From Larix kaempferi (Eukaryota > Streptophyta > Pinopsida > Pinales > Pinaceae): DNA of 64,000 bases. The notes under the pieces are model-generated. The model searched no databases and was not told the DNA's origin. It saw only the letters and a list, made by a program, of their open reading frames with translations. Made by a program: the position numbers and the translations under genes. Position 1 is the stretch's first letter. The number at the start of each line of letters is the position of its first letter. The stretch is taken from positions 2,302,501 through 2,366,500 of the forward strand of contig BSBM01001026.1 of the NCBI GenBank assembly GCA_027924585.1. Reading direction: 5' to 3'. Shown here piece after piece: positions 1 to 8,934 of the stretch.

Positions 1-68
1 TGTACCAAACCATATGGCCAACAACGTACTTGATTGTCACACCAATAAAATCATTTCATAAAGAAAAT

Positions 69-275
69 GCATCCACATGCATAACATGTGCCTCCACGGG
101 CATATACCAAAACAAAATGTGCATCCACGTGCATAACATGTCCCTCCACGGGCATATACAAAAAATCAAAAGTTGCATCCATGTGCATAACATGTGCCTC
201 CACTGGCATACAGAAAATCAAACATGCCTCCACGGGCAAACAAAAAGACAAAAAATGCATCCATGTGCATACACG
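69..275. repeat. Degenerate tandem repeat, about 52-54 bp unit
   Basis: Related units begin at 69, 121 and 175, with a decayed copy near 257. Each holds two similar half-units, one around GCATCCACGTGCATAAC and one around GCCTCCACGGGCATATA. The array lies just beyond the 3' end of the antisense PMD gene. It has no credible coding potential. The rest of 1-426 shows nothing recognisable. Confidence 0.8.
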
Positions 276-1887
276 ACTATATATCAACATCATATATATA
301 TATTAATCATAGTATAGTCAAAACATGAAATAGGTGCCCTCAGCACCCAATATACAAAAATACATCAGCCGTACAAAAAGAGCTTCCCCATATGCTCATC
401 AGCATTTGGGGGCAAATACATATGATCTAATCATCACGGTCCCTGGGATCCTCTGGCGCCTCCTCTGTCGGTCCCGACAGATCATGCCGAGCATGCACTC
501 GCCTCTCCGTCGGCCCCGCTGGATCATCCCGTAAACAAATCCTGCCCTCCGCCGTCCCTGCCTGATCCCTATCCCTCAACTCGGTCGCCATCACTGCCGC
601 TCTCAGCAAAATCGAGCACCACTCACGAGGCACCTCGAAACATCGCTCGACGAAGTCCCGATCTAGATCCCTCCACCCATCCTCTGGGAAACCTGCTAGA
701 ATCATATCCAGTGTCTCTCGGACACCAGCGACAGCATCATCTCGAGGGCCAGCCCCTTGACCACGAGCCCCAAATCCTCGACCGTGTGGAGGCGGTACAG
801 CTGCCGAAGGTGGAGCAACCACCATCGCCCGTCCCCTGCGCGCCACATAGTCAGCCGGTGGAACAGGACCAACATCTGCACAATGCAAATAAACCATCAT
901 ATACATATCTAACTATAATCATAACCAATAAATCTAGAAACACATGATATAGTAGAGAACAAAACATACCATCTAAACCCCAGGCATGTCCCTGGGCGCG
1001 AGGCATCTCAGGATCTCCTCGGTAATCCATACCAGCATATGGATAGTCCTCAATCAGCAAAAGGATCTGCTCCCACTGCTTGTACACCTCCTGCGAGAAG
1101 AACCCGCGGATACCACCACCACCGCGAGGCATCATATACCCCCACCGCACCATCCGCGGCTCGCTCACCAAACCATCACGAATGGGCACCCGTGGTCACA
1201 AAGTCGGTACCCGCTCAAAGAAAAAAGAACACAGAAAGGAGGCATAGCAGAACTCTCCCCCCTCCTGACTGACCTTGTCTAGATCTCTCCAGACACAAGC
1301 TAGAAACATCTGAGCCCATGCATAATAAGTCCCCCTCAACACAGAATCCACCATCATCGTTTGTCCCCCTGACAAACGATGTGGCGCCGCGGCACCCAAC
1401 ACCTGCAGAACACAAGCCCCGACAACGCACATGTACCACTCTCGCAGTGATCTCAGACTCAGCGTGCTGTTCTGCACAATCGCCCCAACGACACAGAAAG
1501 TCTCCAGGAGATCCTCCATGTCAACACCTGCCGGGATCCTCGGCAGAAGATCCCCCACCTCCCCGAAGCGAGGCAACCCAGTAAGAAAATAAACATCTGT
1601 GAGGGTGATCTCCAACCTCTCACCCCCAACAATAAAGGCACCCTCGGCAGGTACCCACCAACTCACCAACTTGTTCAGTAGGGGTCCTACTGAACGCATT
1701 GGGGGAATCTGAGCGAACTTTAGCAGTCCACCCTCTGCCAAAACCTGTCGGACCTGCAGATCAGTCCGAATCCGGATCATCAAGTCTTCCTCCATCTCTC
1801 GCTCTCGCCACGATGTCAATGGCCTCCTCAGCATCCTGCCAAAAAACAAAGAAACTTTTAGCACCATAGAAAAAAATTTCAAAAATA

Positions 1888-1922
1888 TCATCGCGGCTTT
1901 TTCATGAAAAGCCGCAATGATC
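1888..1922. other. Inverted repeat (hairpin) in PMD intron 1
   Basis: Arms at 1888-1902 and 1908-1922 are 15 bp long and complementary at 14 positions around the loop TCATG. The core is GCGGCTTTT/AAAAGCCGC. It adjoins the 33-bp array about 50 bp upstream of the intron 1 acceptor on the minus strand. Confidence 0.7.
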
Positions 1923-2111
1923 ATCGCGACTTCTATACAAGAAACCCGCGATGAACATCACGGGTATTGGCCAGACAGTCGCGATGAACATCGCGACTGT
2001 CTCCCCCATACTCGCGATGAACATCACGACTGTCAGCCTCAAACCCACGATGTCCATCGCGGTAAAGGAGCCGAAACCTGCGATATTCCACATTGGAAGG
2101 CCAACATGAAA
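1913..2111. repeat. 33-bp tandem repeat inside PMD intron 1
   Basis: Units built on CGCGATGAACATCRCG begin at 1947, 1980, 2013, 2046 and 2079, exactly 33 bp apart, with a decayed copy near 1913. The array lies wholly in intron 1. It could be translated as a repeated Met-Phe-Ile-Ala run, but the splice sites make it intronic. Confidence 0.85.
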
Positions 2112-2298
2112 TTTCGCGGCCTTCGGGGGCCCACCGCTAACCAAAAAGGACATAATTGAAAAGGCTAAGGCGAATAGAGTTACCTGAAACTCGCGAAATC
2201 GAAAACCAACGGTGAAATCTCCCGAAAATCAAGAAAGAGCTCTGACTGCTCTGCCAAACTCACACGTAACAATGACACGTCATATGGGCCCCACGCCC

Positions 2299-2307
2299 TA
2301 TTTATAG
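2299..2307 (-). promoter_or_regulatory. TATA box of the antisense PMD gene
   Basis: On the minus strand the sequence reads CTATAAATAGGG, a good plant TATA box. It lies about 115 bp upstream of the exon 1 donor at 2184/2183. A start site about 30 bp downstream (near 2270-2275) would give a short non-coding exon 1. It supports the antisense gene having its own promoter rather than relying on the element's LTR. Confidence 0.65.
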
Positions 2308-2434
2308 AGATTCCGCCATTTTTCAAACAACCATTCCGGTGTCATACGACGTCCATTTCTCAAACCGTTGGTACCGTTGGAATCAGAATAGCGAGAACTT
2401 CATAACAGTTCATTCATTTTCCTGTTTTCACCAG

Positions 2435-3310
2435 GCCCATTTTTTGACCATTTTTTCACGCCCTTATTGCCTCGGTTTGCATGCCACATCGGCCATCGTC
2501 CGTTTTTCACGAGTCTTATATCGCCAGATTCAGTTTTCTGTGCTCGTGATGATGCTTGAGATCATTTCTCGCCCCCACACCCAGATTTTTTGGGCATATT
2601 TTTCCATGACTGCTCATCGCCTCGGTTTGCGTGCCACATCGGCCGTTGTCCATTTTTGACATGCCTTATATCGCCAGATTCAGTTTTCCGCGCTAGTGAT
2701 GACACTTGAGATCATTTCTCGCTCTCACACCCATATTTTTGGGGCTTTTTTTCCCATGCCCCCTCATCGCCTCGGTTTGCGTGCCACATCGGTCGTCGTC
2801 CATTTTTGACGAACCTTATATGGCCGGATCTAGTTTTCTGCGCTCGTGATGATGCTTGAGATCATTTCTCGCTCTCATGCCCAGATTTTTTGGGCATTTT
2901 TTCCATGCCCCCTCGTCACCTCGGTTTGCGTGCCACATCGACCGTCGTCCATTTTTGAAATGCCTTATATTGTCGAATTCAAATTTTCGCGCTAGTGATG
3001 ACGCTTGAGATCATTTCTCGCTCTCACACCCAGATTTTCGGGCATTTTTTCCCATGCCCCCTCGTCGCCTCGGTTTGCATGCCACATCAGCCGTCGTCCA
3101 TTTTTTACGAACCTTATATGGCCGGATCTAGTTTTCCGCGCTCGTGATGATGCTTGAGATCATTTCTCGCTCTCACCTCTAGATTTTTGGGCATTTTTAC
3201 CATGCCTACCCAAACCTCAATTTGCGTGCCACATTGGCCGTTACCCCTTTTTGACAATCTTTATGTCACCGGATTCAGTTTTCCACACTCATGATGATGC
3301 TTGAGACCTT
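2435..3310 (+). repeat. 150-bp tandem array, about six copies
   Basis: The landmark CTCGGTTTGCRTGCCACATC recurs at 2471, 2621, 2771, 2920, 3069 and, decayed, 3216, giving periods of 150, 150, 149, 149 and 147 bp. Each unit also carries CTTATATxGCCxGAT and a run like GATGATGCTTGAGATCATTTCTCGC. It separates the PMD promoter from the hairpin-rich 3' region of E0. No protein is implied. Tandem repeats between pol and the 3' LTR are common in Tat/Ogre-type elements. Confidence 0.9.
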
Positions 3311-3339
3311 TTCTCGTTCTCATCAATCCCTTTTCGTTA

Positions 3340-3900
3340 GGGATAATTTTATCCCTTTTTCGGGCCGAGCGATCCCTTTTACGAAAAAGGCACTTAGGGA
3401 GTTTCTGTTAAGCTCTTTTCTGACTCCTAAAACAATGAAAAGATCGTCGAGCAACCTTGCTTCCTTTCATGCTCGCTAAACGTATCTGAAAGGGCGTCTA
3501 CCTAGTATAAGTTTACCCCTTTTCCAGACCTTGTAGACTAATTACGAAAAAAGGAATACTCTAGTCACATCGGCTAGAAGAGTTCTCCATTTGCATCATT
3601 TTATGCTTTTTCAGGCCTTGGAGACTAACTTACGAAAAAGAACACCAATGGAGTCCACTTACCGCTTTCAGACTCTCTAAACATGAAAGCGACCATGAGC
3701 AATCACCATCCTGGGCTCGTAAAACCAATAGGACAGTAATCATAACCACTGCAGAGTCTTCTTATCGTTTTCAGACTCCTTAAAAATGAAAGCACCAACG
3801 AGCACGAACAGTCCTTGGCTCACAAAATCCACAGGACAGTACCATTTCAGAGCACACTTTTATCCCTTCTTGGAGCTCATTAAAACTACGAAGAAGGACC
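3340..3900 (+). repeat. Array of hairpin-forming units in the E0 3' region
   Basis: At least six short inverted repeats are present. Arms at 3354-3362/3382-3390 are CCTTTTTCG/CGAAAAAGG. Arms at 3415-3420/3437-3442 are CTTTTC/GAAAAG. Arms at 3606-3612/3634-3640 are CTTTTTC/GAAAAAG. Arms at 3663-3670/3684-3691 are CGCTTTCA/TGAAAGCG. Arms at 3767-3773/3787-3793 are GTTTTCA/TGAAAGC. Arms at 3865-3871/3891-3897 are CCTTCTT/AAGAAGG. Several loops contain GACTC or a similar run followed by TAAA. The last three units are about 100 bp apart. Similar arrays occur in E8 and E9. Confidence 0.7.
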
Positions 3901-5087
3901 CAATGGTGCTTCTCGGTGCCACAACAGATCACGTCTACACACAGGGCAGCTTCCCCATTTTGGTCGCCTTTGTTCAGAGTATTCTGCAGTATGTCACCCT
4001 GAGAATCCCTCGACAGGACCCATCAGCTTGACCCTCCCAGAGTCAATACATACCCTTCAGTCCTTAAAAGCAATGATACCCACACCTACAAGTCAGTTCC
4101 CTACGCTGCCAGGTCAACCATGCTATCATGCTCTAAACAAAGGAAGTTTGAGTCTACCCACTATATGACCCCAGTTACTTCCCATCCCCACAAGTATGTT
4201 AGTCCTACCATCAGTACCACCACACTTCAGTTCTACACCTCGCGCTCCTATCAAGGAAACATCATTGCCTTGTTAGTTGCTGGTCTCCCTTTGTCGACGA
4301 CAACAAAATTTATTCTAGAGGATAGACCTAGAGGTCCCTATGTCTTGGACTCATCACCATTTATGATGAGTGCCTACGAATCATTTCGAGAAGAGTCCTC
4401 AGTGCCTCTCCAAATGGTTGTTTCTCACATGCTCGACTTCAACACCTTGATCGCATCGTTGAGACTCGCACAGGGCATTGGTCCGTTCAGTTATTAGTCG
4501 AAGACCCCGGATACCATCTGACTCCTCCACATTTGAGAGTCTACCTATGGATACAACCAGTTACACTTTTCCTATAGATATCCAGGTTGCGCATGGCGAC
4601 AGTATTCAGATGTACCCCAGTTTTATACTCCCCCGAGTATACAGTTACATATACTTCCCAGAGATGGCTCACAGTCATTGAGTCCCTACAGATGCTGGAC
4701 ACCTTCAGTTTCAGCAGTTCATCAGTTATTCCAGTGTATCAGTTATTGAGATCAATCATGTTATGATCATGAGTACATCCCAAAATGATGTCCCCTCTGG
4801 ACCATTATGATGTACCAACATATTTTTTATGTATTTTCTCAGGTCCCCCTTCTTGGGACTAATTGTTATGTATACGTCTTGATACGAGCATGGGTATGCC
4901 CACCTCGTCCATTATCAAAGATTATTCCTCATTCATATTGAGGCCATGTAATATTTGTTTTTTTTGCAGCTTCCAAGGGCCGTGGATCCAGTCTCCAATC
5001 AGTCTCTTCTCCTCCCCAAACCCCAGAAAAAAGACAAAAGAACTATGATGTCTATCGGCCATACGATGAGCTCCTGCCCTCACACAT
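3901..5087 (+). other. Non-coding 3' region of E0 upstream of its polypurine tract
   Basis: This 1.2-kb stretch has no ORF I can relate to any family. Pyrimidine-rich prose-like sequence with scattered CAGTT runs continues up to the CACACATCAGGGGGCA polypurine tract. The same kind of region precedes the E8 and E9 LTRs, so I read it as untranslated element sequence. Confidence 0.55.
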
Positions 5088-5099
5088 CAGGGGGCAATC
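5088..5099 (+). promoter_or_regulatory. Polypurine tract of E0
   Basis: CAGGGGGCAATC lies directly before the LTR start TGTTAACACC at 5100. The equivalent tracts in E8 (TTAGGGGGCATC) and E9 (TTAGGGGGGAAT) have the same layout. It would prime plus-strand DNA synthesis in reverse transcription. Confidence 0.7.
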
Positions 5100-5755
5100 T
5101 GTTAACACCTAAAAAGTGCTCACTAGCTCATTTCCTTATTCACATGACCCATTTGTCCACTTTTTCACCATTCGAGCCTCTAAAACCACCAAAAGGTTAC
5201 CAAAAGACCTTAATACACCCCTTTTCCCACTCAAAATGATTATTTTTCCTCAAAAAACATAAAAAACCCTCAAAAAGGGTCCAAAATTCCCAAAAAATAT
5301 TAAAAAGGGAATAAAAAAATATTCAAAATATTCAAAAAAGGAAAAAGGAGGGAAAAGGTACCTAAACCATGTTGGTCAATACCATTGGTTTCCTCAAAAC
5401 CATAATGGTATTCCCCACCACCAAAAACTATAAAAAGGTGGTAGGGGCTCCTCACTTTACATCCATCCATCTTCCTATCCTCATGCTGCCAAAATCTCCC
5501 ATGCGTTTTTTGCCATTGTACCTACCTTGGAGAAGGGACCCTTTGGAGTTTGGAGCTACTCAACTATCTTCATCACTTGAAGGTATTATTATTGCAAGCA
5601 CTTGCTTGCCCCCATTTTCAATACAAAGTTATTTTTTCTATTTCTTGTTCTTGTTTTCAATTCAAAAGTTTATTATGATATGCACATGCTAGTTTAGATT
5701 TAGTTTTAGATTTACAATTGTTTTTGCTTTAATATTTGAGACTGATGCTACTAGT
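5100..5755 (+). mobile_element. 3' LTR of Tat-like element E0 (right edge approximate)
   Basis: The LTR starts at TGTTAACACC after the polypurine tract. A TATA-like CTATAAAAAGG lies at 5428-5438. The right end is uncertain because truncated E1 abuts it between about 5755 and 5805. Its partner LTR would lie left of the window. The LTR sequence differs from those of E8 and E9 although the upstream hairpin regions are alike. Confidence 0.55.
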
Positions 5756-6807
5756 TAGCAGGTGCCCATAGCACTAAGCTTGGTTGCAAAACCAAGCCAA
5801 CAAGTGGTGACGCCGGTTACAGCATGGAGAGAGATCTCGGGTGGGTCGTCCTGAGATGGGGTGTCAACAGGCGGGTGTTGAGTGTCAACCTGATCATCTA
5901 CTGTATCTGTAGCTTCTTCACCAAGTTCTAAGGCAGGAAGAGAATCCACATCCAAGAGATAGAGCTTTTTTTGAACACATCTATGTCCCCGAGTGAATTT
6001 CTCATCACAATTATAGCAAAGCCCTTTTTCTCGGCGTGCCTGCATTTCTATTTCAGACAAATGCTTGATAGGAGTTGGTTGAGGAGAAGGCGTTATGGTA
6101 GGTCATTGGGAACCCATATTTCTGAAGGGAACAAAGGTGGGTTTGGAGCGTTGTTGAGCTGTGATCTTGTCCTCGGCCATCTTAACCAACCCTAGTACTT
6201 CCATCATTGTGTTGGGACAAAACATTTTGAACTTTGAGCGGATTTCATCCTTGAGACCACTGATAAAACAACTCCTGTAGAATTCATCAGACAATCCTTC
6301 TATGTGATTGGCCAATTTCTCAAATTCTGTCTGATACTCTCTCACTGTGCCAATTTGGTGAAGTTTAGTGAGTGCTCCTGTGAAATCATCAAAAGCACTA
6401 GGACCAAATCGTGGCAAAATGAGTTGGCAAAAATCTGTCCAGTTTGGCTCGGGATGAGCTTTGATGTACCAACGGTACCATTGAAGGGCTTCCTGTTCCA
6501 AATGAAAGGATGCAAGTGGAACTTTCTGGACATCAAAAGTATTATGCATACTGAAATATTGTTCTTCTCAGTATATCCATCCAGTCGAATCAGTACCATT
6601 GAAGCGAGGAAAATCAAGCTTCGGCCCACGAAAATTGCTGGAAGAAGAGAACCCGGTGGCTGCAAAAGATTCTGGTTGTCAGTTATTGTTCATGGCTGAA
6701 TGCTGAAGATGGAGGTTGAGAAATTTTTCATCCAGATCTTGGAGTTTGGTTTGGATGGCTGCAAGTGCTTCCTCCATGGTGTTTTCTCCTGCACGGGTGA
6801 CAACCAT
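5755..6807 (-). pseudogene. E1 gag pseudogene (retrotransposon capsid/nucleocapsid)
   Basis: The ATG at 6807 opens with MVVTRAGENTMEEALAAIQ, the usual start of this gag family. The capsid region follows in other frames (6549-6103), containing the AHPEPNWTDF and GLSDEFYRSCFISGLKDEI motifs. A zinc knuckle CYNCDEKFTRGHRC (CX2CX3GHX4C type plus offset) lies near 6010-5970, and an acidic tail ends at 5755. The reading frame is broken by a shift around 6620-6680, a loss near 6550 and a stop at 6103. The last residues (from CWLGF) do not match the E3 copy, marking the truncation. Gag would package the element RNA in cytoplasmic particles. Confidence 0.85.
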
Positions 6808-7771
6808 AACCAGGTTTTTTTTTTTTTTTGGTGGAATGGGTCGAAAAACACAAATAAAAGATGATTTAGTAAAGGGAAATTTGGATTGGGGAAACAATCT
6901 GATGGGTAATTGGGGTTTGACTAGATTTTGGACACTGTCGAAAGGACAAGAAAGCAAAAAGGGGGATTTCAGAAGCGGGGTGATAGAATGAGAAAATTTG
7001 GCAGAGAGGGACAAAGAAGCGAATTTCAGAAAGAAATTCTGTGGTAAAATTTGAAGGTGATTGGGTGAAATCTAAGGAAGTTATGGAAAACCCTAAAAAT
7101 AGACAAATGTGGGATTTCAGGCTTTGGAAAGGGGAATTGGGGATAGGGTCCTCAGGAATGAAAGATGCAGAATGGAATGACAGGGTTTGCCCGAAAATTT
7201 CAAGGGAAAAATCGACAACAACGGTGCGAAAGGGATCCGCAACAGATGGATCTGCAATCGTGCGGAAGGGATCGAAAACGGCTGGATATGAAACGGCGAC
7301 TGCATCTGGAACGACTTTCAGAATAGATCTGAAATGGCTGGATCTGGAGCGGAAGTGATCGGCAACAGTTCAACTGAAAATAGATATGGACCCCAGGTAT
7401 GTGCGGCTTCCTAACAGTTCAGGGGTTTCACTCGACCACCAATGCTGTCTGACGGCTTGCGTATTGGGGCAGTACCCCTCACTCCATGGCTCAGGTAAAA
7501 CTGATAACCGTTTTGCCACAAACGAAAGCTGTTGGTTTACCTCACGGGTGGGAACTAGTCAATCAGGTAGGGGTCGTTGCCCTTTTTGCTGGCAGGTCCT
7601 CTCAATGGGCCAGCTACTTTGGGGTTCCTGTGGTACTCCTCACAATGAGTTGTAGGGATTATGCCCAAGTACTTCCCACAGTTAAGCGGATAGGGATTCT
7701 TCCCAAATATGAACCTGCAACAGATGCGAAAAAAAAATTGGCAAAAATTTCACCTAGTGAGCCTAAGAAAG
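6808..7771 (-). other. E1 untranslated leader
   Basis: This is the segment between PBS and gag ATG. It matches the E3 leader at 18747-19739 in reverse complement, including blocks such as CTTTGCCACAAACG-like and CATATCCCCACTTCCC-like runs and a poly-A/T run next to the ATG. No coding sequence is supported in it. Confidence 0.7.
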
Positions 7772-7784
7772 TGCTTTGATACCA
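7772..7784 (-). promoter_or_regulatory. E1 primer-binding site (initiator tRNA-Met type)
   Basis: On the minus strand TGGTATCAAAGCA follows the LTR end after two bases. It differs at one base from TGGTATCAGAGCA, the tRNA-iMet complement seen intact in E3. Confidence 0.8.
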
Positions 7785-7786
7785 GA

Positions 7787-8171
7787 TGTGATGAACCTGC
7801 AATAATTAATTAATGCAAATACACGAGATATCAGAAATAATATAACATAATCACTTTTATATTGATCACGGGCCACTTCGAGGGGGCAACCTCCTTTGAG
7901 CAAGCTCAATACAATTAACTTCACGGTGCCTTCAATGACCTCAACACACACTTATATACTAAGTCTATGCCCAATACTATGAGTCAAAACCATGGGACAT
8001 ATAATACTACGAGACGACTTACAAAGCATATGCATCCAATATTATGGGTCAATACTATGGGCTAATATAAACTATGGATCAACAAATACTACGGGACGAC
8101 TTACAAAGCATATGCGTCCAACAACAATATACTAACATAGTAAAGAGAAGGGTTGACATAGGTTCCTAACA
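7787..8171 (-). mobile_element. E1 5' LTR (385 bp)
   Basis: It begins at 8171 (minus) with TGTTAGGAACC and ends ...TTCATCACA at 7787. It aligns along its length with the two 434-bp LTRs of E3, with a net shortening of about 50 bp. It carries the same CCATAGTATTG-like repeats and the TATATAAG promoter box. Confidence 0.85.
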
Positions 8172-8371
8172 ACAGTGAAACTGGTTTTCTATTCAATAAG
8201 GAAATAAGCTAAAACTGTAAAATGCAGCGAAAAATTAGATATTTTCTTCATACTGAAGTTCTATTCACTGGGTCTAACAAAAGAATCTCCATAATTTGAG
8301 TGGATGTGCAATATTGGAAAATTGATCCCGATTTTATGAGCAGAACAAAATGAATACAGATTATTACAATA
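8172..8371. mobile_element. Fragment of an E6-type LTR plus unassigned DNA
   Basis: Bases 8172-8231 nearly repeat the inner part of the E6 LTRs (GTTTTCTATTCAATAAGGAA ... AATGCAGCG). The following 140 bp shows nothing I recognise. The piece is cut off at the E1 LTR edge. Confidence 0.65.
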
Positions 8372-8934
8372 TGCTTAACACCAAATAATAGAGTACAGTA
8401 AAACTGGTTTTCTATTCAATAAGGAAATAAGCTAAAACTGTAAAATGCAGCGGAAAACAAGCTTGCTGGAATGGTGGCGGCTTATCTCTGAGAAGAGATG
8501 ATATGGATACGCTCATTTGGAACAAGATGGCTACCATGAGGCTCTTAAGGGATTTTACAATAAATAGGAATGTCAAAAACCCTAGACATCCAAAAACCTA
8601 ACCCTAGGAGACGAAGCGCCAAAAGTCATGTGGGCCCCATTTGGGTAAGTTAGTACATCAATTTCTCGGGGTCGTAACTTTTGCATACAATCTCCGTTCG
8701 GGGCGCACGATATCTCATTGGAAAGATCTTTTCGAGGACTACAGTGAAGAGAAAGAGATTAATGAATCAACTTTTTGGTAGGAGATACCCCAAAAACGTC
8801 GTTTAGGGCCTCAAAACGGCTCTGGAAGTTCAGGACCCGAAAAACTGCTAAAAATAGTAAATTACCAAAATTGCCAAAAGACTGTTTTGAGCTAGTTGGA
8901 AGAGGTGGGATGCCACTGATATCCACCTAGATCA
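8372..8934 (-). mobile_element. E6 3' LTR (563 bp)
   Basis: It pairs with 10858-11390, sharing GTTTTCTATTCAATAAGGAA, the segment around GGAATGGTGGCGGCTTATCT, and the TCTCGGGGTCGTAACTTTTG-like tract. It is about 30 bp longer than its partner, mostly from one indel block near 8730-8770. Confidence 0.85.

Larger units (their letters stand above)
427..2275 (-). pseudogene. Plant mobile domain (PMD, aminotransferase-like) gene, three exons, one in-frame stop
   Basis: This is a spliced gene read on the minus strand. Exon 1 is non-coding (about 2275-2184). Intron 1 is 2183-1836 (GT...AG). Exon 2 is 1835-970 with the ATG at 1834-1832. Intron 2 is 969-876 (94 bp, GT...AG). Exon 3 is 875-427, ending in TAG. 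Splicing gives 438 codons in one frame, interrupted only by a TGA at 1198-1196. The first part of exon 2 carries PMD hallmarks: a hydrophobic/Trp segment ending KLVSWWVPAEGAF, then EITLTDVYFLTGLP, and later a WAQMFLACVWRDLD segment. Exon 3 is Pro/Arg/Gly-rich and acidic at its end. PMD proteins occur as host genes (the MAIN/MAIL1 family) and inside plant transposons; their biochemical role is unclear. It lies antisense in the 3' part of a Tat-like element, where such extra antisense ORFs are known. It is visibly more GC-rich than its surroundings. The start was chosen as the first ATG after the acceptor. Family call is firm; functionality is doubtful because of the TGA. Confidence 0.82.
5756..8171 (-). 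mobile_element. E1: truncated minus-strand chromovirus-like gypsy element
   Basis: Read on the minus strand, the order is 5' LTR (8171-7787), PBS (7784-7772), a roughly 960-bp leader, then gag (6807 down to about 5805). The element stops near the end of gag; protease, RT and integrase are absent. LTR, PBS, leader and gag match E3 (18298-22717) closely, so both belong to one family. The left end is a deletion junction with the E0 LTR. Confidence 0.85.

Noticed and set aside
1947-2111. Regular 33-bp repeats resembling a CRISPR array
   Set aside because: Units are contiguous and degenerate, without unique spacers, lie within a plant intron, and no cas genes exist.
1902-2153. Minus-strand ORF with repeated Met-Phe-Ile-Ala
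   Set aside because: It falls inside intron 1 of the PMD gene and is a by-product of the 33-bp array.
2435-3310. Centromeric satellite
   Set aside because: Only six copies, embedded in a retroelement 3' region; a satellite array would extend much further.
3291-4681. Several plus-strand ORFs of 60-125 codons in the E0 3' region
   Set aside because: They lack family motifs and are not kept in frame in the similar E8 and E9 regions.
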